The position numbers and the translations under genes are program-made. Below are positions 24,601-35,200 of a DNA stretch of 64,000 nucleotides, in pieces; position 1 is the stretch's first letter, and each line of letters opens with the position of its first letter. The notes under the pieces were generated by a model. That model was not told the DNA's origin, searched no databases, and was given only the letters and a program-made list of their open reading frames with translations. This stretch comes from Nemertoderma westbladi (Eukaryota > Xenacoelomorpha > Nemertodermatida > Nemertodermatidae). The stretch is from assembly GCA_032718475.1 (NCBI GenBank), contig JAUCBJ010001154.1:1-64000 (forward strand). Direction: 5' to 3'.

Positions 24601-25096
24601 GTTGCGACTATCACCCTAAAACGTTATCTTCTCGGATTCTCGGCGCCTTTTGGTGGTTGTTCACAATGATCGTTATATCCACTTACACGGCCAATCTAGC
24701 GGCGTTCCTTACGTCCAGTCGTATGGAGACCCCGATAGACTCCCTGGAGGACCTAGTCGGGCAGCGAGTAATCACTTACGGTACAGTCAAGGATTCCCCC
24801 ATACACAACGCCTTCCAAGAACAAAAACAGATGAACCCAATATACGAGAGCATCGCCATATACTTTGAGGACAACCCAGAAGTCTTAGTTGAAACTGCCG
24901 CCGAGGGTTATAAGAAAGTGTTAAATTCCACGACCAATAAGAACGAGAAGTACGCGTTCATGTGGGATGAAGCGATCCACGATTATAAAATGACGCAGAA
25001 CTGTAACTATAAGACAGTCGGGAAACCTTTCCTACTCAAAGGATACGGTATAGCTATGCAAAAAGGCTCGCCATATCGGGAAAATATGTCGTGGGC
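24601..25096 (+). CDS. Ionotropic glutamate receptor, exon for M3 and most of S2
   Basis: This exon encodes part of a ligand-gated ion-channel subunit: the M3 helix and most of the S2 half of the extracellular ligand-binding domain. The acceptor is TTGTGTTTCAG ending at 24600 and the donor GTAAGT starts at 25097; the exon is 496 nt, phase 1 in and phase 2 out. The first full residues are [11 protein letters not shown], preceded by a split codon expected to be Gly as in the GCD of AMPA receptors. M3 carries [11 protein letters not shown] (24681-24713), the family gate motif [11 protein letters not shown] with Ser changed to Thr. YGTVKDSP follows as the S2 phosphate/carboxyl-contact loop. FMWDEA at 24957-24974 supplies Trp-Asp in the pocket, as in GluN1 and GluD, instead of the Glu of AMPA/kainate receptors. 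The Cys of QNCNY is the expected first half of the S2 disulfide. Two N-glycosylation sequons occur (NST, NMS). Class is unsettled: delta-like, NMDA-like or epsilon-type. Confidence 0.95.
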
Positions 25097-26344
25097 GTAA
25101 GTTTCATATTTTATTGTGTATATTGTAAGCCTAATTTGGTAGGGATTAGCACCATCCATTAGATGTGTTTACTAAGCGTTTACTAAGCACCATTAGTTTG
25201 TGTTTACTAAGCACCATTAGCTTGTGTTTACCCAACATAATCAAAAGACAAATATCAAAAGACAAAAATCAAAAGCGAAATAAAACTCATTACAGATAAA
25301 TTAATATTTTTTCAGATGTTTTTTCTAGAAAGCGTATAATTATTTATTGCATGGGTGAAAAAGTAGGACTTTTTTCACTATGCTTATTATATATATTATA
25401 TTTTATTTACCGAGCGTAGCAAGCTCAATAAAGATTTCAGAGCATAGTGAAAAAAGTCCTACGTTTTTTTCCTATGCAATACGTGAGATTTTTTTATTAA
25501 ATTGTTCTTTTTTCCCCGATATGAGTTATCTGGCATATATATTTTCATATATTCACTAAGTACACACTAAATTGGTATATAATAGAAGACATAATTATAG
25601 TTTTTGAATACAGTAGAGTCTCGATGGAAACTTGGTTTGTTTCAAACTAATTAAAGTTAATATTGGCATTGTTTCCTGTTATTTCAATGATATAGATTTT
25701 TCCCACATTATCGTCTCTTTATCGTCTCTTATCGTCTCTATTCCCCTATTCCGCCCGGTCATTAAATCAGGAATCACCGTTTATCACCGTTAATCACGGA
25801 ATCCAATCGACGTTCCTTCGATAACTTTTACCGCCTTCCTACCGCCGATATCACTCTGTTCAATGTAACCTGTAGCAGTTGATTCTTGATACCATCCGTA
25901 GTGACGCATTATATCTTGCTAGCCATGCTAGCTGATTATTTATATTCTATATACTAATCAATCAAAATCGAATTCTAGAATATACAGTATATTATACCAT
26001 AGTCAACCACGCTTAAAACTGTGAAAACCAAGGTATTTATTTTTAATGGACATTAAAAAAATGAAGTTGATTTGTTAATGGGTTTTAAATGAAAGGAGTG
26101 GAAAATAAGTCCAATTTAATTTAATTTATTTAATAAAAACAGATTGTGAAAATACCGATATTATAAAATACTGAAATTATTAATATTACTTAGAATTATT
26201 GACTTTTGTCTTTTGACTTTGTAGTGAAGTTATTAATAACTTAGTATTCAATTTCCTAATGTTAACTCTTGCTTCTTTTGTATAATAATTTAGTATTGGT
26301 GCTATTCTGGAGGTATCTGACCTTTTGTTGTCAATCTTCTTTAG
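25097..26344 (+). other. Intron between the S2 exons
   Basis: GTAAGT at 25097 and CTTCTTTAG ending at 26344 bound a phase-2 intron. It contains a 31-bp duplication around 25157-25230 (TTTACTAAGCACCATTAG twice), a strong foldback at 25346-25480, and three TATCGTCTCT-like copies near 25709-25741. No coding sequence is seen. Confidence 0.85.
25346..25480. mobile_element. Foldback element with about 40-bp inverted arms
   Basis: The arms at 25346-25384 and 25441-25480 are inverted complements with few mismatches; the inner 22 bp are perfect (GTAGGACTTTTTTCACTATG and two more bases on the left arm). A 56-bp AT-rich spacer separates them. The structure would form a long hairpin in the intron transcript and looks like a small MITE or the remnant of one. 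No convincing target-site duplication is visible. Confidence 0.65.
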
Positions 26345-26493
26345 AATATTGAAACTACAAGAACGAAATAAATTGAAAGAATTAAAGAAGACGTGGTTTA
26401 GTGGTGAGAGTGGAGGGAGTTCAAATATTTGTTCGAATTGGGTTCAAGATGATCACCATGCTACAAAAGGCATTGAACTGGTAAATGTTGCAG
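26345..26493 (+). CDS. Ionotropic glutamate receptor, exon for the end of S2 and the S2-M4 linker
   Basis: This 149-nt exon completes the ligand-binding domain. The single base A at 26345 joins the GC left by the previous exon to make Ala; the frame then reads ILKLQERNKLKELKKTWF, which lines up with the helix ending in KWW of AMPA and delta receptors. The Cys of SSNICSNW is in place to form the conserved S2 disulfide with the Cys in the previous exon. The linker ends GIELVNVAG, like the NVAG that precedes M4 in the family. The donor GTAAGC starts at 26494 after one base of the Gly codon (phase 1). No stop or frameshift is present. It was found from homology plus exact phase agreement with both neighbours. 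Confidence 0.93.
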
Positions 26494-27630
26494 GTAAGCG
26501 ACCCTCTTAGGTTTAATTACCAATCCAGGTTTATTGGTCTAAACGCGTCCACATTGTAGCAATGGACTAGTCAACGTAAATTATTGTAAAATTATATCAA
26601 ATATTATCGTACATATATTTTAATATATTTTATATACCTGCAGTACATGGTATGGTGTTCATAATAATGTGTTTGTTTTTCATTTTGTAGTGAAATTTTT
26701 ACACTAAAACGTAGTTGATAGTTTTTGCTACCCGCCTCTGATAACCAAAATCCTACCAAGGAATTTGGTGTATATGTTTTTACATACATATCAGCCTGTT
26801 AAGTAGTGAATTTATTGAATACACTACATTGTTTTTACACCTACAATAAATATGCGTGAAATTCAAACGTGTTTTTGTGTAAACAAATTTATTAGAAAGG
26901 CATTTCCTAAAGGAAATGCAACCACGAAGCTAAGGAAAATTAAACACTCTTTGACTAATCACTTCATTGCTTTACCAAGTTAAGAGGCATATGCCTTAAA
27001 ACTCTTATTACCATGGCAACCGGAGTTTTCTAGAACTGCTGAGGTTTACATTAAGATCCGACTTGTGGTTCCAGGTAACACATACTTCAATTCAGTTTCA
27101 TTGAGTATTTAATGAGCAAAACTAAGGCTTTAATTGTTAAAACGTCTGTTTGTAGTGGTTGTCATGGAAACTGAAAAATAGAACATTCAAATTCGGACAC
27201 AGAATATGTGATATAGTGAGGGTATGTTTTGGTCCCAAGTCATAACACCTTAACCTTAGGATTCAAATTAACATTTTATAAATTTTAACATCTGTTTAAC
27301 CCGGTTGCCAAGGTAACTGGATTTCTCTTTAACCTCAATCAGCTCTGTTATAGACTTTATAGTTGAGTTGATAAACAAATTTACTAAATATGCGCAAAGA
27401 AAAATCGGCAAGAAAAGCAAATGTTTTAATTTTATAAGTAAATCTTTGAAATATTTTTTCAAACCTAGTAATAAATTGCAATAATTTCTCCCGATTTTGA
27501 AGTATATTCGAGCGAAAAAGTAATAATTTAAAAATAAAATATTTTTCTTTATTTTAATAATTTCTTTATTTTTCTTTACTTTAAATTGATTTTAATTTCT
27601 TTATTTTACAGGTGTATTTTTCTTTATTTT

Positions 27631-27960
27631 AAAGGTGTATAGGTTTGATATAGCACAAATAAACATATTTACTTTACACATTATATTACTCACTGTACTG
27701 GTGCTTTTATACAAATATAGTTCAGTACAAATAGAACAATTTTGTTACCGGTAACTTTAAGATTTATGAACAGAGTTGACATGGGTTCACCAACCAAACT
27801 CTTCAGTCTGCTACCCAAGCACCTGCGCCGTCATCCAGCCCCAGTAGCCGCCACGAACGTCGCCCCCCTCTAAGGCACAAACCCACAGCGCGCACCAACG
27901 CGATGGACAGACGGGCCCTAACCGGTGGTATATAGAAGGTGTATACAAAAGGTGTATAGG
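27631..27960. mobile_element. Possible insertion flanked by 13-bp direct repeats
   Basis: AAAGGTGTATAGG occurs at 27631-27643 and again at 27948-27960, bounding 304 bp that interrupt otherwise similar acceptor-like repeats (TTTCTTTATTTTACAGGTGT occurs on both sides). The inserted DNA is AT-rich at its left and strikingly GC-rich at about 27790-27930, with an ATG frame of 31 codons at 27780-27872 that resembles nothing I know. The direct repeats could be a target-site duplication, or two units of the minisatellite that already contained this sequence. Confidence 0.4.
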
Positions 27961-28073
27961 TGTATTTTTCTTTATTTTACAGGTGTATTTTTCTTTATTT
28001 TACAGGTATATTTTACTCTATTTTACAGGTGTATTTTACTTTATTTTACGGGTGTATTTACTTTATTTTACAG
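27959..28073 (+). repeat. 22/23-bp minisatellite made of 3' splice-site copies
   Basis: Five consecutive units of type GTGTATTTTACTTTATTTTACAG (read with its small variants) precede the M4 exon. Potential exon starts after each AG are 27983, 28006, 28029 and the real 28074; the copy at 28052 is broken because it reads ACGG. Unit spacings are 23, 23, 23 and 22. The exon's own first bases, GTGTATTTTAC, are the same as the start of each unit, so the array seems to have grown by duplicating the intron-exon junction itself. A related pair of copies lies at about 27598-27635. Confidence 0.85.
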
Positions 28074-28183
28074 GTGTATTTTACATACTTATACTTGGAA
28101 CTGTGTTGGCGTTTTGTACCGCAGTTGTTGAAATAGTTTGGTATCAGAGAATTCGTGGATCTAACGAGTTAGTATCGCAGTAA
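28074..28183 (+). CDS. Ionotropic glutamate receptor, M4 exon (early-stop form)
   Basis: GT at 28074-28075 completes the Gly codon of the previous exon; the frame then reads VFYILILGTVLAFCTAVVEI followed by VWYQRIRG. This is the M4 transmembrane helix, hydrophobic for about 22 residues and ended by a basic cytoplasmic stretch, matching the GVFYIL start of M4 in AMPA receptors. Read on, the frame ends at TAA 28181-28183 after SNELVSQ, giving a very short cytoplasmic tail. Two AATAAA signals follow at 28224 and 28291, so this can be a terminal exon. Alternatively GTTAGT at 28168 serves as a donor (exon 28074-28167, phase 2) and joins the tail exon at 28648 in frame. Both outcomes may be real isoforms. 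Confidence 0.9.
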
Positions 28184-28647
28184 CAATCACGTATTCGTTA
28201 TAGATAAATAAGTAGCATGTGGAAATAAAATATTGCTAGTTCCGGTAGTACGAATGTCATATGTGTCACCTTCATCAATTTCTTATTCCCAATAAAATAT
28301 TATTGGTTGATTTTGCTTGTTGTCCACTTTTTGTTATGACAAATATTAATGATATTAGGGCAACCGCATTGGAAATAGACATGAATCATCTTCTTTGAAG
28401 TTAATTCCTTGAAGCAGTGGGAGTCTGTTTTTAATCCTATCCAATTTGATCTAATGTAAGTTCACAATAACGCTTACTGTAAGCACAGTAAGCTATAAGC
28501 TTACTGTAAGACTTTATGGACTTTAAGTTCCTTATTCTACTCACATCAAATTAGATTATCTCAATAATACGACTCAGTTTCTCACAGTTCTATTTTTCAG
28601 TACGAAAATCTTCATCCTAAAAGTATGAATAATTCTTTATTTTATAG
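28168..28647 (+). other. Optional intron or 3' UTR after M4
   Basis: If GTTAGT at 28168 and TTTATTTTATAG ending at 28647 are used, this is a 480-bp phase-2 intron. If not, its first part is the 3' UTR of the short isoform. A short AGCTTACTGTAAG-type inverted stretch lies near 28471-28509. No other coding sequence is seen. Confidence 0.5.
28224..28296 (+). terminator. Two poly(A) signals after the early stop
   Basis: AATAAA occurs at 28224-28229 and 28291-28296. A T- and GT-rich tract follows at about 28300-28338, as expected of a downstream element. They lie 41 and 108 bp after the TAA at 28181-28183 and would end the short receptor isoform. AATAAA is common in AT-rich DNA, so the support comes from the arrangement. 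Confidence 0.5.
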
Positions 28648-28792
28648 TAACTCGCAGAACATGACCCGAGACACATCAACGTTGCCGCAACCAAATACCG
28701 TTAGAGCTAGTCGATACGACGAGCGGGTCTTAATGCCTCGCCGCACAAACCCTGAAGGGAGTTCCTTCATATCAAAGGATCCAAGTGGTTAG
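28648..28792 (+). CDS. Possible cytoplasmic-tail exon of the glutamate receptor
   Basis: After the acceptor TTTTATAG (ending 28647), one base completes the GA left by the donor at 28168 to give Asp; the frame then stays open for 47 codons: NSQNMTRDTSTLPQPNTV, then ASRYDERVLMPRRTNPEG and a Ser-rich end. The stretch is polar, rich in Arg, Ser, Thr and Pro, with CpG-rich codons unlike the AT-rich intron, as expected of a receptor tail with possible phosphorylation sites. The stop TAG (28790-28792) lies inside the first unit of satellite C. An internal CAG (ending 28657) is a second acceptor candidate in the same frame if a weaker donor at 28171 is used. A GTTAGT at 28788 could also act as a donor to exons beyond the satellite. 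No homologue is recognised; support is phase, composition and openness. Confidence 0.5.
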
Positions 28793-31700
28793 TGCCACAA
28801 TCACAAGTACCAACAGTTAGTGACACAATTACACGTACCCAATAGTTAGTGACACAATCACAAGTACCAACAGTTAGTGACACAATTATTACACGTACCC
28901 AACAGTTAGTGACACAATCACACGTACCAACAGTTAGTGACACAATCACACGTACCAGCAGTTAGTGACACAATCACAAGTACCAATCAGTTAGTGCCAC
29001 AATCACAAGTACCCAACAGTTAGTGACACAATTACACGTACCCAATAGTTAGTGAACAATCACAAGTACCCAGCAGTTAGTGACACAATCACACGTACCC
29101 AACAGTTAGTGACACAATTACACGTACCCAATAGTTAGTGACACAATCACACGTACCCAATAGTTAGTGACACAATCACAAGTACCCAGCAGTTAGTGCC
29201 ACAATCACACGTACCCAACAGTTAGTCACACAATCACACGTACCCAATAGTTAGTGACACAATCACAAGTACCAACAGTTAGTGACACAATTACACGTAC
29301 CCAACAGTTAGTGCCACAATCACAAGTACCAACAGTTAGTGACACAATCACTCGTACCCAACAGTTAGTGACACAATCACACGTACCCAACAGTTAGTAC
29401 CACAATCACACGTACCAGCAGTTAGTGACACAATCACACGTACCAGCAGTTAGTGACACAATCACAAGTACCAATCAGTTAGTGCCACAATCACAAGTAC
29501 CAACAGTTAGTGACACAATCACACGTACCCAACAGTTAGTGACACAATCATACGTACCCAGAGTTAGTGACACAATCACACGTACCAACAGTTAGTGACA
29601 CAATCACACGTACCAGCAGTTAGTGACACAATCACAAGTACCAATCAGTTAGTGCCACAATCACAAGTACCCAACAGTTAGTGACACAATTACACGTACC
29701 CAATAGTTAGTGAACAATCACAAGTACCCAGCAGTTAGTGACACAATCACACGTACCCAACAGTTAGTGACACAATTACACGTACCCAATAGTTAGTGAC
29801 ACAATCACACGTACCCAATAGTTAGTGACACAATCACAAGTACCCAGCAGTTAGTGACACAATCACACGTACCAGCAGTTAGTGACACAATCACAAGTAC
29901 CAATCAGTTAGTGACACAATCACACGTACCCAACAGTTAGTACCACAATCACACGTACCAGCAGTTAGTGACACAATCACACGTACCAGCAGTTAGTGAC
30001 ACAATCACAAGTACCAATCAGTTAGTGCCACAATCACAAGTACCAACAGTTAGTCACACAATCACAAGTACCAACAGTTAGTGACACAATTACACGTACC
30101 CAACAGTTAGTACCACAATCACACGTACCAACAGTTAGTGACACAATCACACGTACCAGCAGTTAGTGACACAATCACAAGTACCAATCAGTTAGTGCCA
30201 CAATCACAAGTACCCAACAGTTAGTGACACAATTACACGTACCCAATAGTTAGTGAACAATCACAAGTACCCAGCAGTTAGTGACACAATCACACGTACC
30301 CAACAGTTAGTGACACAATTACACGTACCCAATAGTTAGTGACACAATCACACGTACCCAATAGTTAGTGACACAATCACAAGTACCCAGCAGTTAGTGC
30401 CACAATCACACGTACCCAACAGTTAGTGACACAATCACACGTACCCAATAGTTAGTGACACAATCACAAGTACCAACAGTTAGTGACACAATTACACGTA
30501 CCCAACAGTTAGTGCCACAATCACAAGTACCAACAGTTAGTGACACAATCACACGTACCCAACAGTTAGTGACACAATCACACGTACCCAACAGTTAGTA
30601 CCACAATCACACGTACCAGCAGTTAGTGACACAATCACACGTACCAGCAGTTAGTGACACAATCACAAGTACCAATCAGTTAGTGCCACAATCACAAGTA
30701 CCAACAGTTAGTGACACAATCACACGTACCAGCAGTTAGTGACACAATCACACGTACCCAACAGTTAGTGACACAATCACAAGTACCCAGCAGTTAGTGA
30801 CACAATCACAAGTACCCAACAGTTAGTGACACAATCACACGTACCCAACAGTTAGTGACACAATCACACGTACCCAATAGTTAGTGACACAATCACAAGT
30901 ACCCAGCAGTTAGTGACACAATCACAAGTACCCAACAGTTAGTGACACAATCACACGTACCCAACAGTTAGTGACACAATCACACGTACCCAACAGTTAG
31001 TGACACAATCACAAGTACCCAGCAGTTAGTGACACAATCACAAGTACCCAACAGTTAGTGACACAATCACACGTACCCAACAGTTAGTGACACAATCACA
31101 CGTACCCAACAGTTAGTGACACAATCACACGCACCCAATAGTTAGTGACACAATCACAAGTACCAACAGTTAGTGACACAATCACACGCACCCAATAGTT
31201 AGTGACACAATCACACGTACCCAATAGTTAGTGACACAATTACACGTACCCAACAGTTAGTGACACAATTACACGTACCCAATAGATAGTGACACAATTA
31301 CACGTACCCAATAGTTAGTGACACAATTACACGTACCCAATAGTTAGTGACACAATCACACATTTCCAGCAGTTAGTGCCACAATCACACGTACCAGCAG
31401 TTAGTGACACAATTACACGTACCCAATAGTTAGTGACACAATCACACATTTCCAGCAGTTAGTGCCACAATCACACGTACCAGCAGTTAGTGCCACAATT
31501 ACACGTACCCAATAGATAGTGACACAATTACACGTACCCAATAGTTAGTGACACAATTACACGTACCCAATAGTTAGTGACACAATTACACGTACCCAAT
31601 AGTTAGTGACACAATCACACATTTCCAGCAGTTAGTGCCACAATCACACGTACCAGCAGTTAGTGCCACAATCACACGTAGCCAATAGATAGTGACACAA

Positions 31701-32219
31701 TTACACGTACCCAATAGTTAGTGACACAATTACACGTACCCAATAGTTAGTGACACTATCACACATTTCCAGCAGTTAGTGCCACAATCACACGTACCAG
31801 CAGTTAGTGCCACAATCACACGTAGCCAACAGTTAGTGACACAATCACACGTACCCAACAGTTAGTGACACAATCACAAGTTCCAACAGTTAGTGACACA
31901 ATCACACGTACCAGCAGTTAGTGACACAATCACACGTACCCAACAGTTAGTGACACAATCACAAGTTCCAACAGTTAGTGACACAATCACACGTACCAGC
32001 AGTTAGTGACACAATCACACGTACCCAACAGTTAGTGACACAATTACACGTACCCAATAGATAATGACACAATTACACGTACCCAATAGTTAGTGACACA
32101 ATCACACGTACCCAATAGTTAGTGACACAATCACACATTTCCAGCAGTTAGTGACACAATCACACGTACCCAATAGTTAGTGACACAATTACACGTACCC
32201 AATAGTTAGTGACACAATC

Positions 32220-35200
32220 ACACGTACCCAATAGTTAGTGACACAATCACACATTTCCAGCAGTTAGTGACACAATCACACGCACCCAATAGTTAGTGAC
32301 ACAATCACAAGTACCAACAGTTAGTGACACAATCACAAGTACCCAATAGTTAGTGACACAATCACACATTTCCAGCAGTTAGTGACACAATCACACGCAC
32401 CCAATAGTTAGTGACACAATCACAAGTACCAACAGTTAGTGCCACAATCACACGTAGCCAACAGTTATTTACACAATCACAAGTAACAATCAGTTAGTGC
32501 CACAATCACACGTACCCGACAGTTAGTGACACAATCACAAGTACCCGACAGTTAGTAACACAATCACAAGTACCCAACAGTTAGTGACACAATTACACGT
32601 ACCCAATAGTTAGTGACACAATCACACGTACCCAATAGTTAGTGACACAATCACACATTTCCAGCAGTTAGTGACACAATCACACGTACCCAATAGTTAG
32701 TGACACAATTACACGTACCCAATAGTTAGTGACACAATTACACGTACCCAATAGTTAGTGACACAATCACACGTACCCAATAGTTAGTGACACAATCACA
32801 CATTTCCAGCAGTTAGTGACACAATCACACGTACCCAATAGTTAGTGACACAATTACACGTACCCAATAGTTAGTGACACAATTACACGTACCCAATAGT
32901 TAGTGACACAATCACACGTACCCAATAGTTAGTGACACAATCACACATTTCCAGCAGTTAGTGACACAATCACACGTACCCAATAGTTAGTGACACAATC
33001 ACACATTTCCAGCAGTTAGTGACACAATCACACGTACCCAATAGTTAGTGACACAATTACACGTACCCAATAGTTAGTGACACAATCACACGTACCCAAT
33101 AGTTAGTGACACAATCACACATTTCCAGCAGTTAGTGACACAATCACACGTACCCAATAGTTAGTGACACAATCACACGTACCCGACAGTTAGTGACACA
33201 ATTACACGTACCCAACAGTTAGTGACACAATCACACGCACCCAATAGTTAGTGACACAATCACAAGTACCAACAGTTAGTGACACAATCACACGTACCAG
33301 CAGTTAGTGACACAATCACAAGTTCCAACAGTTAGTGACACAATTACACGTACCCAATAGTTAGTGACACAATCACACGTACCCGACAGTTAGTGACACA
33401 ATTACACGTACCCAACAGTTAGTGACACAATCACACGCACCCAATAGTTAGTGACACAATCACAAGTACCAACAGTTAGTGACACAATCACACGTACCAG
33501 CAGTTAGTGACACAATCACAAGTTCCAACAGTTAGTGACACAATTACACGTACCCAACAGTTAGTGACACAATCACACGTACTCAACAGTTAGTGACACA
33601 ATTACACGTACCCAGCAGTTAGTGACACAATCACAAGTACCAACAGTTAGTGACACAATCACACGTACCAGCAGTTAGTGACACAATTACACGTACCCAA
33701 CAGTTAGTGACACAATCACACGTAGCCAACAGTTAGTGACACAATCACACGTACCCAATAGTTAGTGACACAATTACACGTACCCAATAGTTAGTGACAC
33801 AATTACACGTACCCAATAGTTAGTGACACAATCACACATTTCCAGCAGTTAGTGACACAATCACACGCACCCAATAGTTAGTGACACAATTACACGTACC
33901 CAACAGTTAGTGACACAATCACACGTAGCCAACAGTTAGTGACACAATCACACGTACCCAATAGTTAGTGACACAATTACACGTACCCAATAGTTAGTGA
34001 CACAATTACACGTACCCAATAGTTAGTGACACAATCACACATTTCCAGCAGTTAGTGACACAATCACACGTACCCAATAGTTAGTGACACAATTACACGT
34101 ACCCAATAGTTAGTGACACAATTACACGTACCCAATAGTTAGTGACACAATCACACGTACCCAATAGTTAGTGACACAATCACACATTTCCAGCAGTTAG
34201 TGACACAATCACACGCACCCAATAGTTAGTGACACAATCACAAGTACCAACAGTTAGTGACACAATCACAAGTACCCAACAGTTAGTGACACAATTACAC
34301 GTACCCAATAGTTAGTGACACAATCACACGTACCCGACAGTTAGTGACACAATCACACGCACCCAATAGTTAGTGACACAATCACACGTACCCGACAGTT
34401 AGTGACACAATCACAAGTACCAACAGTTAGTGACACAATCACACGTACCCGACAGTTAGTGCCACAATCACACGCACCCAATAGTTAGTGACACAATCAC
34501 AAGTACCAACAGTTAGTGACACAATCACACGTACCCGACAGTTAGTGACACAATTACACGTACCCAACAGTTAGTGACACAATCACACGCACCCAATAGT
34601 TAGTGACACAATCACAAGTACCAACAGTTAGTGACACAATCACACGTACCAGCAGTTAGTGACACAATCACACGTACCAGCAGTTAGTGACACAATCACA
34701 CGTACCAGCAGTTAGTGACACAATCACACGTACCCAACAGTTAGTGACACAATCACACGTACTCAACAGTTAGTGACACAATTACACGTACCCAGCAGTT
34801 AGTGACACAATCACAAGTACCAACAGTTAGTGACACAATCACACGTACCAGCAGTTAGTGACACAATTACACGTACCCAACAGTTAGTGACACAATCACA
34901 CGTACCCAACAGTTAGTGACACAATTACACGTACCCAACAGTTAGTGACACAATCACACGTACCCAACAGTTAGTGACACAATCACACGTACCCAACAGT
35001 TAGTGACACAATCTACACACCCAGCAGTTAGTGACACAATCACACGCACCCAACAGTTAGTGACACAATTACACGTACCCAATAGTTAGTGACACAATCA
35101 CACGTACCCAACAGTTAGTGACACAATCACACGTACCCAACAGATAGTGACACAATTACACGTACCCAATAGTTAGTGACACAATCACAAGTACCAACAG

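Larger units (their letters stand above)
26494..28073 (+). other. Intron before M4, with duplicated acceptor tracts
   Basis: A phase-1 intron. It contains a 9-bp-arm hairpin at 26900-26919 (GCATTTCCTAAAGGAAATGC), the palindrome AGGCATATGCCT at 26985-26996, a TTTATTTT-rich stretch from about 27535, a likely insertion at 27644-27947 between 13-bp direct repeats, and the acceptor minisatellite at 27959-28073. No coding sequence is recognised. Confidence 0.85.

Noticed and set aside
24400-24868. Other open frames overlapping the M3 exon (24400-24669 and 24650-24868, plus strand)
   Set aside because: They are out of frame with the clear receptor homology and cross its acceptor or coding sequence.
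27925-28131. 68-codon plus frame over the acceptor minisatellite
   Set aside because: It is out of frame with M4 and consists of repeat readings of the TTTATTTTACAGGTGT units.
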